From NCBI RefSeq assembly GCF_051251125.1, contig NZ_JBPCZL010000008.1: a stretch of 64,000 nt of DNA. One strand, given 5' to 3'. Of this stretch, positions 1-7,891 are shown piece by piece. Numbering within the stretch: position 1 is the stretch's first letter; each line of letters starts with the position of its first letter. Made by a program: the position numbers and the translations under genes. This DNA is from Carnimonas bestiolae. GTDB lineage: Bacteria; Pseudomonadota; Gammaproteobacteria; Pseudomonadales; Halomonadaceae. The notes under the pieces were generated by a model. That model was not told the DNA's origin. It did not search any database and was given only the letters and a program-made list of their open reading frames with translations.

Positions 1-187
1 TAGGGAACTGGCTAGTCGGCCAACGGCCCAGATCAACGGTCTGATCTTTAGTGTCGGTAGTTACGTTACAGGCCGACTCGACCAGTTCGCCGGTGAAGTG
101 CACGGTACCTGCAGCAGCCATAGCCTGCTGAGATGCCAAAGCGCCAGAGAGTGCTAGTGCCGCCAGTGCGATTTGTGTTGCTTTCAT
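1..187 (-). CDS. Type 1 fimbrial major subunit (FimA-like), partial
   Basis: This is the N-terminal part of a secreted pilin subunit; the gene runs off the left edge, so only about 62 residues are visible. The start (ATG, complement of 185-187) is followed by a signal peptide with a Lys near the N-terminus, an Ala/Leu core and a cleavage site after QAMA. The mature protein begins with GTVHFTGELVESACNV, which matches the first beta strand and the first conserved cysteine of the chaperone-usher fimbrial family. In the known family the subunit is polymerised through donor-strand exchange by a periplasmic chaperone and an outer-membrane usher, which would lie to the left of the window. The family call is firm; the adhesive target is unknown. 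Confidence 0.85.
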   Translation of the reverse strand, partial: MKATQIALAALALSGALASQQAMAAAGTVHFTGELVESACNVTTDTKDQTVDLGRWPTSQFP

Positions 188-821
188 GTTAATTCCTCAC
201 AGAAATCATAAAGCTTGTTAGTTCTTCGTCAGGAGGAGTGAAAAGGATGATCTCCTGATTGCCTTTTCTTATGGCGACTCGGATTCTTCATAATGTTTCA
301 CAATTGGTCAATATTGAGATTTAAGCTAGCCAACTAACGATTTACCTGTAAAAAGATTCGTGAGCTATTTTTTAACGCGTTAAATATCTGTTATTAGAAC
401 GACAAGGCGAGCGGTAAAAGAGAGGCCGAAAATCCGCTCAACATTTAAACTTAATCGCTGCTTAACCCAGAACCTGAGCGGGATTGTCGGGAACCGATGC
501 GACGATTCATCACCGCAAAACGCGGGCATACGAAGTCGTCACAGAGAGGAAGAGATGGAGGGTAAATGCTCGAATAGGTCCATATACGGCAGGGAATAAA
601 TTTCACTACGGGTAAACTGACTAAATCGAACCACGCAATCAAAACGGTAAAGAAATGTGGCACGAAGCGTCCTATGGCCTTGTCCTAAGCGACCAGCCGG
701 CGCTCACTGCTCGTCATTGCGACGAACCAATGAAAAATCAACCTAATAACAATGCGTTATCGAGCATCGGCAGCCAGAAAGAAGTAGATTGAGCGGCCAA
801 TCAACGACCGCTCACAAGGCA
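188..821. other. Intergenic region upstream of the fimbrial gene
   Basis: I see no convincing gene here. Short reading frames lack coding character. The AT-rich part before the fimbrial start presumably holds its promoter, and a 14-bp perfect palindrome lies at 371-384. Confidence 0.5.
371..384. promoter_or_regulatory. 14-bp perfect palindrome upstream of the fimbrial gene
   Basis: TTTAACGCGTTAAA is identical to its reverse complement and lies about 185 bp upstream of the fimbrial start codon in an AT-rich stretch. It could be a regulator site for fimbrial expression. No cognate regulator is visible in the window, so the role is inference only. Confidence 0.3.
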
Positions 822-2018
822 TTAGGCTAGCGTGTCGGCAGAAGGTTCTTTAGCTGCCGCCAGCACCATGGCCAAACCTAGCGTGGCAGAAATACCGCCG
901 ATCAGGAACGCGAAAGAATAGCCGAGTCCGCCCACAAATAACCCCACCAGCGGGCCGGTAAGCCCGTACGCCAAATCCTGAAACGCGGAAAAACCACCCA
1001 TCGCGGTACCGCGGAGCTGCGCGGGCACGCGCTTGACCACCTCGAGCCCCATCGCAGGGAAAATCATCGAGCAGCCGAGTCCGGTCAGCAGTGCTCCGAC
1101 CAATGCCAACCACTGATTAGTGGCGGCCCAGAGCAGGTACTGGCCAATGGCTTCTACGACCAGCGAGGCGTACGCCACTTTGAAGCCGCCGATACGATCA
1201 GGCAGGTGCGAAAACAGGATTCGGCTAATCACAAAGCCAACGCCAAAAAGACTTAATCCCATGCCCATGTGTTGCCAGTGCTGGGCGATAAACAGCGGTG
1301 CGACGAAGGCACCAATGGCGGCGAATCCGATGCCTTGCAGCAATACTGCGGTGCTGGGTTTCCATATGATCGGCAACACCGACAACAGTGAGGGACGTTT
1401 GCTGTGCGCTACCGGCACATCCTTGGGGATAACGCGCGTTAACAGAAAGCCAACTACCGGCATGGCAGCACTGGCCAGCATCACGCCGACAAACCCGGCT
1501 TGCGCATCGATCCACACCCCCAGTGGAGAACCCACAGCGAAGGCACCGTATAGTGCCATGCCGATCCATCCCAGCACGCGACCGCTGCGATGTGGGCCGG
1601 CCATCGCAAGCCCCCAGGCGACCCCCCCGACCATCGCCATACTTTCACCAACGCCAATAATCAGCCTGCCCGTTAGTAGCACGGCGTACGCATGCAGCGG
1701 CGATAGACCAGCGACTGCCGCCAGCAAACACACCAAACCGCCAGCCACGTACAGCAACATTCCCCACCCCAGGGTGTATTTGCCTCCATGTTTATCAGCA
1801 AAAGCACCAAAATAGGGACGCGTGAAAATCGTCGATAAAAACGCGATGCCGATGCTCAAACCGCCCAGGCTATTGCTCAAGCCGAGATGATGAGTGACGA
1901 ATACCGTCAGAATAGGCAGCGGCAGCGCGATGGTAAGGTAGGTAAGAAACAGCGCAACAGCGATGCCCATAAGGCGCCGCTTGAACGTGTGATCGTCAGG
2001 AAGGGAAGTAGCTGACAC
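822..2018 (-). CDS. MFS transporter, YfcJ/YhhS type
   Basis: An inner-membrane major facilitator permease of about 398 residues with twelve predicted helices. The N-terminus (FLTYLTIALPLPILTVFV) and the block RLIIGVGESMAMVGGVAWGLAMAGP closely resemble E. coli YfcJ and YhhS, proteins described as putative arabinose/efflux-type MFS members; the substrate is not known. The loop FADKHGGK is the usual MFS signature between helices 2 and 3. I chose a GTG start at 2018 because AAGGAG sits seven bases upstream; the longer frame to 2078 lacks a ribosome site and adds an unlikely Arg/Ser-rich leader. It stands alone; the next gene upstream, the lipoprotein at 2205, is about 190 bp away. Confidence 0.8.
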   Translation of the reverse strand: MSATSLPDDHTFKRRLMGIAVALFLTYLTIALPLPILTVFVTHHLGLSNSLGGLSIGIAFLSTIFTRPYFGAFADKHGGKYTLGWGMLLYVAGGLVCLLAAVAGLSPLHAYAVLLTGRLIIGVGESMAMVGGVAWGLAMAGPHRSGRVLGWIGMALYGAFAVGSPLGVWIDAQAGFVGVMLASAAMPVVGFLLTRVIPKDVPVAHSKRPSLLSVLPIIWKPSTAVLLQGIGFAAIGAFVAPLFIAQHWQHMGMGLSLFGVGFVISRILFSHLPDRIGGFKVAYASLVVEAIGQYLLWAATNQWLALVGALLTGLGCSMIFPAMGLEVVKRVPAQLRGTAMGGFSAFQDLAYGLTGPLVGLFVGGLGYSFAFLIGGISATLGLAMVLAAAKEPSADTLA

Positions 2019-2204
2019 GGGGCTTCTCCTTGATGTGGATAACACCACAGCAGCGGAGCAAGCACGCGTCATAAGCACGACCTGCCCCAGCGCAAGGCTG
2101 TGGAGAGGTGTGCGTTGGTTGACGTTAACGCTTACGAAGAGCGGCAGTGTACTAGATAGCTGGCGGGCGAATAAAGCACCTCTACCGCTGGGCCGCTGCC
2201 GTCT

Positions 2205-2708
2205 TCAGGACGTTGCTATCGGCCCAACCGGTTCGATATGCCACTGGTCGCCCTGTTTGATGGCACGGTATTCACCATGCGACGCACTTGCATTGGCTTC
2301 GTAGTAGCCGCCCTTGAAGGTGCAGCGAGTTGCGGAGGTGCACTGGAAATTACCTGCTTCGATATAAAACGCGTCGCGGTTATGGCTGGTTTGCGCACGC
2401 GCGCCCGTTTGCGCTGAGGTTAGATGACATGCGCTCTGCCCCAGCACCTTGCCGGAAAAACGCTGCGCCACGCCGAATAGCGTTGCCGCCGACGGATCAC
2501 GAAGGGTATTGGTGGCTGCATTTTCATCGCTTACCGCTAAACAAAGCGCTGCCGCCCCACGCTTGAGTGATGAGCTGTTGTGCTCGATCAGATAAGCATA
2601 AGCGGCAGCTTCCAACTGCTGCTGGGGATGTTGTGGCTCGGCAGGATGAGGCATGGTGCTGCACCCCGCGATCGCCAAGAAGGCCAGCGGCAGCAGAATT
2701 CTAGTCAT
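2205..2708 (-). CDS. Hypothetical small lipoprotein
   Basis: A 167-residue protein with a lipoprotein signal peptide (MTRILLPLAFLAIAGC, lipobox A-G-C at residue 16), so it should be lipidated and anchored to the outer or inner membrane. After the anchor comes a Pro/Gln-rich linker and then a domain with four cysteines in the mature part, including a pair in the stretch QCTSATRCTF, which could form disulfides in the periplasm. I do not recognise the family and assign no function. It is a single gene between the MFS gene and the large secreted-type gene. Confidence 0.65.
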   Translation of the reverse strand: MTRILLPLAFLAIAGCSTMPHPAEPQHPQQQLEAAAYAYLIEHNSSSLKRGAAALCLAVSDENAATNTLRDPSAATLFGVAQRFSGKVLGQSACHLTSAQTGARAQTSHNRDAFYIEAGNFQCTSATRCTFKGGYYEANASASHGEYRAIKQGDQWHIEPVGPIATS

Positions 2709-2836
2709 CGTGACAATACTCGCGGCAAATAGAAGGAATAGCGCCCAACAGGTGATAGCAATCCCCAGATAACACTACGTATCTGTGCGATTGTCCATGA
2801 AAACCCGATGCCAGAGCACCATCCGATATGCCCCCA

Positions 2837-2865
2837 TAAAAAACCCGCCTTCGAAAAGGCGGGTT
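2837..2865 (-). terminator. Rho-independent terminator of the 581-residue gene
   Basis: AACCCGCCT and AAGGCGGGTT pair around a short TTCG-type loop; on the minus strand the stem is followed by a run of T. It lies about 80 bp after the stop of the gene at 2946. Confidence 0.8.
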
Positions 2866-2945
2866 AACGTTGAGCAATAACGCCGTGTGCGATCGATAGC
2901 CACGATGCACCGCTGCGCTCAACAAGCAAACATAGCGGCGTTAGT

Positions 2946-4691
2946 TCACGCTGCCAATAGCGCTTGATCGTCTGCTGGTGCAACGCCAGTCACATCAGCG
3001 GCGCTGGTATCAACCACTTCAATACCAAAGTCGCCCTGCTGCCAGTTGTGGATATCGAACTGGTGATGATTCAAGCCGTCGGTGCTGGCCAGGTCGATTT
3101 CCAGATCCTGCGTTCCTGAAAGCGTGTCACTTGAGAGCGAATAGGAAACATCGAAAGCGCCATCACCAAACAAACCATCACTTTCCAGTCCCTCGAACAG
3201 ATTACCCTGCAGCACCTGACCATCGACGCTCAGCGTAGAAGCCGCCAGGAAGTCGGCATTGAAGTCTTCATCGATGGTGATGTCGTGCGTCTGGTTTTCT
3301 GGCAGATGCAGCAGCTGTTTGGCAAACGATACATCGTTGGTCTCAAAATTGAGGCTGATTCCCTCGTAGCCACCCTGCGGAGCCTGTTCTCCCAAGGTAT
3401 TCCAGGTGTGCTCGAAATCGATATTGCTTGAGCCTTTACCCAGATCGACCACAAGACCGTCGCTCGGCGCCAGGATTTGATCATTAACGGTGATCGAATC
3501 CTTGTGATCGGTGAGGTGCACTTCTTCGATGTTATAGAGACCGTCCTTGAAGCCGTATAGCCCAATGCCGTTTTTCTCGATAACCGCACGCCCGTCGAAA
3601 GCGCCCTGATCGTCGAATTTCAGATGCACGCCGTGAGAGAGGTTATGGTAATCGACCACATCGTAGCCGCTGTCACCATCGATGACAGTCCAGCCGTAAT
3701 TGCCTGAACTATTTTGCCAATGCGATGGCACGGTAATGGTGTCGTCTCCCGCGCCTGCATTGAAGGCGATAATGCCCTTTGAGAGGGTAATGTCGTCATC
3801 ATTCAATGTGCCGACCTTGTACAGCCCGCTCGGTGTTAGCACGTCGGCAACGTCGTTGAAGATCGCAGTACCGATATCGGTCTTACCGGGGATGATGCTG
3901 CCACCGCCAACTACGCTACTGCCGTACGAATCGACGTAAAAGTCACGCGCTGTCTCTGCCGCCTGACGGATGGTCTCGTGACCAATCGCCAATGTGGTGA
4001 GATAGGTGGGTACTTCACCCACCAGCAAGGTTTCCAGCACATAGCCGACATCTTTCATTGAAGTCGACACTTCGGCAGCCGCAATCAGGTCATAGGTGCC
4101 GCTTTCCACCTTGAACTGGTTGGTATCACTGTTGGCAATCCAATCGTTGAAGAACGAGGTGTCGCCAAGGTACGAGAACAGTGCAGTACCGGCCCAAGGA
4201 CTGTAGTTAGGCGCTCCGGTAGAAGAGGCGTCGGTGAACACTTCGGAGGCTGCTGCGCCCGCATCAATCAGACCCACATCGTGAATCGACGGCACCACCG
4301 CTGAAGTGGGCGGTGCGCTCGGTAGCGGCGCATCGGGATCGTTGACCAAATCAACGCCTAGCAGAGTTTTAGCGAAATTTTCAGCAATCTTGTCGGAAGC
4401 ATTCTGAATACGCTCCTCCCAGTCGTCGGGCGTTTCGCCAGTACGTAGCTGATACTGAAGCTTGGTTTGATCACGAATGTAGTGGGCAAAGGCGCCTTGA
4501 TTAGAGTTAACCCCCTGTGCACCTGAAATCCAGGTGTAAACAGCGATGTCGACTCCTTCCGCCGGACGTCCCGGGTGATCGGGGTCCGACAGCGCATCGA
4601 CCGCAGCAGCATAAGTGGCCGGCCAGTCTTCAGCATTGGCGGCGGCCCAAATGGCAGCCAGCTTTTGTTGATCCTTGATTACGTAGCTCAT
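2946..4691 (-). CDS. Large acidic cysteine-free protein with an RTX-like motif, possibly type I secreted
   Basis: A 581-residue acidic protein that I do not recognise as a known family. There is no N-terminal signal peptide and not one cysteine. The middle contains NAGAGDDTITV (about residue 314), which resembles a single hemolysin-type calcium-binding nonapeptide, followed by Asp/Gly-rich strands reminiscent of a beta-roll. The C-terminus ends in a short hydrophobic tail (DDQALLAA). No Cys, no N-terminal signal, Asp/Gly-rich repeats and a hydrophobic tail are together typical of substrates of type I (HlyBD-TolC) secretion, but no transporter genes lie nearby. The N-terminal third is alpha-helical and could be a separate domain. 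Function unknown; export is inference. A clear terminator follows. Confidence 0.6.
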   Translation of the reverse strand: MSYVIKDQQKLAAIWAAANAEDWPATYAAAVDALSDPDHPGRPAEGVDIAVYTWISGAQGVNSNQGAFAHYIRDQTKLQYQLRTGETPDDWEERIQNASDKIAENFAKTLLGVDLVNDPDAPLPSAPPTSAVVPSIHDVGLIDAGAAASEVFTDASSTGAPNYSPWAGTALFSYLGDTSFFNDWIANSDTNQFKVESGTYDLIAAAEVSTSMKDVGYVLETLLVGEVPTYLTTLAIGHETIRQAAETARDFYVDSYGSSVVGGGSIIPGKTDIGTAIFNDVADVLTPSGLYKVGTLNDDDITLSKGIIAFNAGAGDDTITVPSHWQNSSGNYGWTVIDGDSGYDVVDYHNLSHGVHLKFDDQGAFDGRAVIEKNGIGLYGFKDGLYNIEEVHLTDHKDSITVNDQILAPSDGLVVDLGKGSSNIDFEHTWNTLGEQAPQGGYEGISLNFETNDVSFAKQLLHLPENQTHDITIDEDFNADFLAASTLSVDGQVLQGNLFEGLESDGLFGDGAFDVSYSLSSDTLSGTQDLEIDLASTDGLNHHQFDIHNWQQGDFGIEVVDTSAADVTGVAPADDQALLAA

Positions 4692-5196
4692 GGCGGTTTT
4701 CTCTCGTTATCACTATGAACAATGGGCTACTGCCGAACGACGCGGCACTTTACCCCGAGGCAATGCAAGAAGAGCGCCGCGCTGATCGCACCGATAACTG
4801 CGAATATAATGGCTGCAAAACACGGCCTGTCTGACCATCGCATGCGTCCCCTTCATTTGAAGGCTAGTGCAGATCAGCACCAAGGGTTATGAATTATTCT
4901 TATTTGAAATGCCTCAAAGTGAGGTAAACGTCATCGTAACGTATCAATCCGCCCTGTTATTGATGACAAATGGTTAACTTTATATTGCACGATGCCACAC
5001 TCAGCGGGAGTAAAAGACACATCAGGACAATAATGGAGAGCGATGGCAATAGACGGCCAATGACATGGCAGCAGATCGTAAAGCGCTGCTAAAAATGCGC
5101 TGCGGAAGACTACAACGGAGGGAAGAAAACGCCGCTGACGCGAGTGGTGGCAGGGGGTAGGCGACCATTATCACCGTCACACGGATCCGCCCGCGA
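4692..5196. other. Intergenic region without recognised features
   Basis: About 500 bp between the large secreted-type gene and osmC-like gene. It should contain the promoter of the gene at 2946 at its left end. I found no convincing reading frame, long hairpin or repeat. Confidence 0.5.
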
Positions 5197-5664
5197 TCAT
5201 TCAAATCTGAACTGCGGCTCACACGTGACGGGGAAATTAACCGAGCGAGCGATAAAGCACACTTCGTCAATGCGATGATGGATAGCAGTGGCAGCGGCTA
5301 TGTCAGTGCCTGGCGCGACGGTGATCGCGGGCTTGAGGATCGCCTTGAGAAAGCGCCCAGCCCCTTTGCGCCCTACTTCGCCCATTCCCACCGGAGTGTC
5401 GTGGTAGGCCTTGACTACGATTCCTTCCTCGGAAGCGTAGTGTAAGTACCACAGCATATGGCAGGCGGAAAGAGACGAAAGCAGCAGATCCTCGGGGTTC
5501 ATCTTGGCAGGGTCACCGCCCAGCAGCGGATCGTTCGAGCAGTGCACGACGGGCTTGCCGGGCACCGCAATATCCCAACTGCGAGCGAAGTCGCGGTAGC
5601 CCGAAGTGCCTGTACCAAGGTTACCTGTCCAGGTAACCGCGGAGTGGTACTCGTGCTGTTTCAT
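5197..5664 (-). CDS. OsmC/Ohr-family peroxiredoxin-like protein
   Basis: A 155-residue cytoplasmic protein of the OsmC family, which reduces organic hydroperoxides using a pair of cysteines. The two expected residues are present: Cys68 in the helix motif SSLSACHM and Cys136 in EVCFIARS, 68 residues apart, close to the spacing in E. coli OsmC. The motif NPEDLLLSSLSACHMLWYL is characteristic. The start follows an AGGAG box. The gene upstream on the same strand ends 13 bp before it, so the two (and perhaps the small membrane gene at 6233) form an operon. The mixed features make assignment to the OsmC or YhfA-type subgroup uncertain. Confidence 0.9.
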   Translation of the reverse strand: MKQHEYHSAVTWTGNLGTGTSGYRDFARSWDIAVPGKPVVHCSNDPLLGGDPAKMNPEDLLLSSLSACHMLWYLHYASEEGIVVKAYHDTPVGMGEVGRKGAGRFLKAILKPAITVAPGTDIAAATAIHHRIDEVCFIARSVNFPVTCEPQFRFE

Positions 5665-5677
5665 TGCATCAGGGCTC

Positions 5678-6184
5678 CTACTGCACCAGAGGAATAGCGC
5701 CGTCCTGAAGCTGGGCGTTCACTTCGTTGAGCGTGGCCTGCACCTTGTTGAAGACGTCCGGTTTGCCACCCTTCTCAGCGTAGTGCTCCTCGATAGCGTG
5801 ATTGAGCGACTCCGCTGCGTCACGTGAACGTACCACGATATCGTACAGCGCGTGCAATGCCTGACTGCGCTGCGGCTCTGCATCGGGAAGTTGATCGGTG
5901 CCGCGCTTGCCATAGCTTTGATCAAACGCTTTCAACGCTCCGCGAAGGCCATTCAACGGTTCGCTTAAAGGGCCGCTCAACGCGGCCAGCGCTTTGGGGG
6001 ACCACATGATCTTCGGCACCAGTTTTTCAGCTTTACCTGCACCATCGAGCGCCGCCGAGCGATAGCTCGCGAAAAAAGCGTGCTGAGCTTGCTGCCCTTC
6101 AAGCGAATGCTGCTGGGCAAACGCCGACAGCGCGGGAAAATCGGCGGGCTGAGAACCATCTGTCATAACGGTTGAAACTTCCAT
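5678..6184 (-). CDS. Hypothetical helical protein in the osmC operon
   Basis: A 168-residue, mostly alpha-helical soluble protein with no signal peptide, no membrane segment and no cysteine. I do not recognise the family. Heptad-like stretches near the C-terminus (SLNHAIEEHYAEKGGKPDVFNKVQATLNEVNAQ) suggest a helical bundle. It lies 13 bp upstream of the OsmC-family gene, so co-transcription is very likely and a role linked to stress is possible but unproven. A second start at 6166 (MTDGSQ) has a weak GGAAG box and may be the true one; the first ATG has no visible ribosome site. Confidence 0.6.
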   Translation of the reverse strand: MEVSTVMTDGSQPADFPALSAFAQQHSLEGQQAQHAFFASYRSAALDGAGKAEKLVPKIMWSPKALAALSGPLSEPLNGLRGALKAFDQSYGKRGTDQLPDAEPQRSQALHALYDIVVRSRDAAESLNHAIEEHYAEKGGKPDVFNKVQATLNEVNAQLQDGAIPLVQ

Positions 6185-6232
6185 CCAAAAGGTGAAAAAG
6201 AACGGCGTTGATTATTCAAGGAGCCGCGCGGG

Positions 6233-6400
6233 CTAGGCGTAGATCCAGGTATCCAGCAGCATCGCCAAAAAGGTCACGACAAATGCGCCTGCCAGTATTT
6301 TGTTGCCTTTACGTGGCTCTAGCAGGCCTTCAATCAATACGCCCACAATAAGCAACACATCAACACACAGCATAATGATGGTAAGAATACCTGGATGCAT
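6233..6400 (-). CDS. Small two-helix membrane protein, 55 residues
   Basis: A short gene encoding MHPGILTIIMLCVDVLLIVG followed by a charged turn (EGLLEPRKGNK) and a second hydrophobic segment ending DTWIYA. This is a small inner-membrane hairpin protein with two helices. An AAGGAAA ribosome site lies eight bases before the ATG, and the frame has no other reading on this strand. It reads in the same direction as the two genes after it and ends about 50 bp before the next start, so it may be the first gene of that operon. Such proteins often modulate larger membrane complexes; the partner is unknown. Confidence 0.6.
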   Translation of the reverse strand: MHPGILTIIMLCVDVLLIVGVLIEGLLEPRKGNKILAGAFVVTFLAMLLDTWIYA

Positions 6401-7006
6401 ACGGCGGTTTCCTTATTTCTGGATGATAAATCGTTGTTGGTATTCTTCGCCCTTAGGCCTTATTTGTCGAATGGAATTCGCCTACCGTCGCTTTGCCTCG
6501 AGCGGTAACCGTCTGATTCAGAGAAGGGATATCACAGCGTGCTAGCAAGATACCCTGTAAAAGTGGCGCACTTCGGGCTGGTACGGCAATAGCGTGGCAG
6601 CGGGCAGCGGGCAGCGGGCAGCGGGCAGCGGGCAGCGGGCAGCGGGCAGCGGGTATTACACAGCATACGATGTCCGCCTGGAGCTGATTTTATTTAGCGC
6701 GCGCTTAACGCTATCGCCGAGGATCGCGCATGCGGTATACGGCGCCCTTCAACGCTGGTAATCTCCGCCGCTTGGTATTTCGCGCCCCCTAACCGGCATA
6801 CACTGGCACAATGGCAGTGTTCGACATTCATCCAACAAGTAGCGTCAGTCGAGCATGGGGAGTACCCGTTTCACTTGAGCGCACTATGGCTAGTGGCGAC
6901 TCGCCCGCTCATGCGGTGTTGGAAGGCGCTTGAGCACATCATTTCTGCAACCAACCGGGCTCATTATCATTTCCGGCCCTGTTATCCCTCACATTGGAAA
7001 CCGTTT
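6401..7006. other. Intergenic region with a heptamer repeat
   Basis: Divergent spacer between the small membrane gene and the YfdC-type gene. Apart from the tandem repeat at 6597-6653 I see no supported feature; promoters for both flanking genes should lie here. Confidence 0.5.
6597..6653. repeat. Tandem heptanucleotide repeat GCAGCGG, 8 copies
   Basis: Eight perfect head-to-tail copies of GCAGCGG in a spacer. The same heptamer recurs in 10.9 copies at 28999-29074, and both arrays are preceded by CGTG. Seven-bp units outside coding sequence resemble the short tandemly repeated sequences known from cyanobacteria; copy number probably varies by slippage. Confidence 0.95.
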
Positions 7007-7786
7007 ATGGCTATAGAAGACGCCAACATGCCGTCGAAGGCGGCAGCAGTACACGAAAAGATCCGCTTGAGTGGCGAGAAAGAGCTGGGCCGCGATTTCA
7101 TGGCGCTGTGGTGGTCTGCCGTTGCCGGCGGTATCACCATGAGCACTTCGTTAATCGCGCGGGCGCTGCTGCACACTTATCTTCCCGACACTGATATCGG
7201 TTTTCTGATCGATGCGATGGGCTACACGGTTGGCTTTATTCTGGTTATTACGGCCAACCAGCAGCTCTTTACCGAAAACACCGTGACCCCGGTGTTGCCC
7301 TTTATGAGCAACCCATCGGTCAAGGGGCTTGGCCGTCTGCTGCGCATCTGGTTTGCCGTGCTGTTCGGCAATCTGGTGGGTGCAGTGGTCGCTTCAGCGA
7401 TTATTACCTGGCTGCCTATTTTCGATTCACCGGTGATCGAGTCGATGAAGGGAATTGGCATGCATATGATGAATAACACGCCCATCGAAATGTTCGCCAA
7501 GGGACTGCTGGCAGGCTGGCTGATTGCTACCTTGGTGTGGATTCTCAGCTGCCTGAAAAGCGGCCAGATTCTGATGATCTTCCTGGTAACTTACGTGATA
7601 TCACTGGGGAACTTCACTCACATTATCGTGGGCGCGGTAGAAGTGCTGTTTTTGATGATGAACGGTTTGGTGGGCTGGCATGACGCCATCTTTACCTTTT
7701 TCATTCCGGTGCTATTGGGCAACATGATTGGCGGGATATTCATCTTCGCCTTGATTAGCCATGCGCAGGTGCGCAGCGACGGATAA
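7007..7786 (+). CDS. yfdC: Formate/nitrite transporter family protein, YfdC type
   Basis: A 259-residue inner-membrane protein of the FNT family (pentameric formate/nitrite channels). The sequence matches E. coli YfdC across its length, including HEKIRLSGEKELGRD near the N-terminus, RQQLFTENTVTPVLP-like motif (here NQQLFTENTVTPVLP), the TPIEMFAKGLLAGWLIATLVW segment and the C-terminal FIFALISHAQ. YfdC is a divergent FNT member whose substrate is not established. I chose ATG 7007 because the protein then begins just before the conserved region; the open frame to 6875 adds a leader unlike the family. A strong terminator follows at 7814. Confidence 0.85.
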   Translation: MAIEDANMPSKAAAVHEKIRLSGEKELGRDFMALWWSAVAGGITMSTSLIARALLHTYLPDTDIGFLIDAMGYTVGFILVITANQQLFTENTVTPVLPFMSNPSVKGLGRLLRIWFAVLFGNLVGAVVASAIITWLPIFDSPVIESMKGIGMHMMNNTPIEMFAKGLLAGWLIATLVWILSCLKSGQILMIFLVTYVISLGNFTHIIVGAVEVLFLMMNGLVGWHDAIFTFFIPVLLGNMIGGIFIFALISHAQVRSDG

Positions 7787-7813
7787 GACCGCGCCGCGTT
7801 TCCTTGCGACAAA

Positions 7814-7860
7814 ACAAAAGGGCCTGTGGACAACGTAACGTATCCACAGGCCCTTTTTAT
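7814..7860. terminator. Bidirectional terminator between convergent genes
   Basis: AAAGGGCCTGTGGA pairs with TCCACAGGCCCTTT, with A-runs on one side and T-runs on the other, so it can stop transcription from both the YfdC-type gene and the asparagine permease gene. Confidence 0.9.
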
Positions 7861-7891
7861 GCAGCGGCCACGGCCGCTGTTTCTTCACGCG

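Noticed and set aside
451..663. 70-codon minus-strand frame near the fimbrial gene
   Set aside because: No ribosome site, no recognisable features, and composition unlike neighbouring genes.
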